Source: a bacterium
Lineage (GTDB): Bacteria; Patescibacteriota; Gracilibacteria; UBA1369; LOWO2-01-FULL-3
Length of the DNA: 5,512 nucleotides
Reading direction: 5' to 3'
Assembly (NCBI GenBank): GCA_027622635.1
Contig: JAQBYK010000080.1
Coordinates: forward strand, 1 to 5,512
Below are positions 5,008 to 5,512 of this stretch, piece by piece; the stretch's first letter is position 1, and each line of letters starts with the position of its first letter. The translations under genes and the position numbers were made by a program. The notes beneath the pieces are model-generated. The model had not been told where the DNA came from. It did no database searches and worked only from the letters and a program-made list of their open reading frames with translations.

Positions 5008-5512
5008 CTTAGAAGCCTTACCTCAGCTGGATCATCTCCATATTTGCAAATATAATCCTGATGCGCAGCAATTTTCCGATTAAGCATACTGATAATTTTA
5101 TCCTTTTTTGCAGCAACTTTTTTATTTCGCTTAGCACCCTCCCTTATCAAATCCATGGCAACATGATAACAACTAACACCGTTTGCAACCTTGATATCAA
5201 AAGGCGTTGTTGTGGATCCCTGCTCACGATAACCATGAATAATAAACCGATCACTATCGGCATGAGGCCACAAAATCTGCTCGATATCGTTTACATATCC
5301 ATGGTAATTAAAGACAACAGTCCTATCTGAAGTGAAATATCTATCTACGCCGGCCTTAGTCAAACATGATTGATCACTGGAACAATAGTCACCAAGACCC
5401 ATAGAGGTTAATTCGGAAACATTTACATAACGTATCTTCAATTCAGGTGCAAAATCCTTACAAAGCTTAACTGCAAAAAGTGCTTCTTGAGTAAGATAAT
5501 CACCGGCAGATG
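5001..5512 (-). CDS. xfp: Phosphoketolase, C-terminal part (5' end outside window)
   Basis: The frame is open to the right edge, so the start and the thiamine-diphosphate domains lie outside; a TTG at 5441 is internal, not a start. The visible 169 residues are the C-terminal domain of xylulose-5-phosphate/fructose-6-phosphate phosphoketolase, which cleaves xylulose 5-phosphate (or fructose 6-phosphate) with phosphate to acetyl-phosphate plus glyceraldehyde 3-phosphate (or erythrose 4-phosphate) in the cytoplasm. Diagnostic stretches are SAGDYLTQEAL (1-11), LKIRYVNVSEL (24-34), FNYHGY (67-72) and the hallmark HGYREQGSTTTPFD (92-105). A lysine-rich helix follows, and the protein ends in DDPAEVRLLRW, like the normal C-terminus of the family, so the 3' end is intact. 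Full-length members are about 800 residues. It reads into the NADH dehydrogenase gene with a 7-base overlap. Substrate preference (Xu5P only or dual) cannot be decided from this part. Confidence 0.93.
   Translation of the reverse strand, partial: SAGDYLTQEALFAVKLCKDFAPELKIRYVNVSELTSMGLGDYCSSDQSCLTKAGVDRYFTSDRTVVFNYHGYVNDIEQILWPHADSDRFIIHGYREQGSTTTPFDIKVANGVSCYHVAMDLIREGAKRNKKVAAKKDKIISMLNRKIAAHQDYICKYGDDPAEVRLLRW

Noticed and set aside
5439..5441. TTG start giving a 146-residue minus-strand protein
   Set aside because: The frame continues upstream to the window edge with phosphoketolase-like sequence, so TTG is an internal leucine codon.
1..5512. Possible recoding of TGA (no visible gene ends in TGA)
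   Set aside because: All nine frames are complete under the standard bacterial code, with conserved Trp and Gly encoded by TGG and GGN. No frame is interrupted by TGA. Zero TGA stops among nine is compatible with chance in an AT-rich genome.
1..5512. CRISPR arrays, insertion sequences, tRNA or rRNA genes
   Set aside because: No regularly spaced repeats, transposase-like frames, terminal inverted repeats or RNA-gene signatures were seen; coding sequence fills nearly all of the window.

Overview
The window reads as part of a compact, AT-rich bacterial genome. Genes are packed with gaps of 3 to 41 bases in the plus-strand run. None of the plus-strand starts has a recognisable Shine-Dalgarno box, and all nine visible stop codons are TAA (7) or TAG (2). 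The gene mix is a DUF3105 protein, a bacterial CarS/DUF46-type CTP transferase, a single-RRM RNA-binding protein with a short acidic/basic tail, and phosphoketolase next to type II NADH dehydrogenase. This fits an uncultivated bacterium, possibly of the Patescibacteria (CPR) type. That assignment is inference from gene content and style; no rRNA or marker gene is present to prove it.

Layout. Positions 2-415 (+) hold the 3' part of a redox gene: a glutaredoxin-like domain joined to a cysteine-rich GDCCVxC-type domain. A promoter-like element at 431-458 precedes a tight plus-strand run: LysE/RhtB exporter (457-1104), membrane-anchored DUF3105 protein (1144-1728), two unrecognised multi-pass membrane proteins (1770-2315 and 2344-2718), and a CDP-archaeol synthase-like integral membrane enzyme (2722-3258). 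All five products are predicted to be in or anchored to the membrane, so this looks like an envelope-related operon.

A 151-base gap (3259-3409), probably holding a promoter and a long 5' leader, precedes a small RRM protein gene (3410-3679). That gene ends in a near-perfect palindrome over its stop codon, followed by a hairpin plus T-tract terminator. The minus-strand unit converges on this terminator. It consists of phosphoketolase (3' end only, 5001-5512) followed by type II NADH dehydrogenase (3739-5007), overlapping by 7 bases.

How the genes may work together: phosphoketolase makes acetyl-phosphate from sugar phosphates without producing NADH, while NDH-2 reoxidises NADH at the membrane without pumping protons. 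Their overlap suggests joint expression for simple fermentative or micro-respiratory energy metabolism. I found no CRISPR array, mobile element, tRNA or rRNA. The least ordinary items are the glutaredoxin/GDCCVxC fusion, the bacterial CarS homologue beside two orphan membrane proteins, and the promoter whose -10 box overlaps the annotated start of the exporter.
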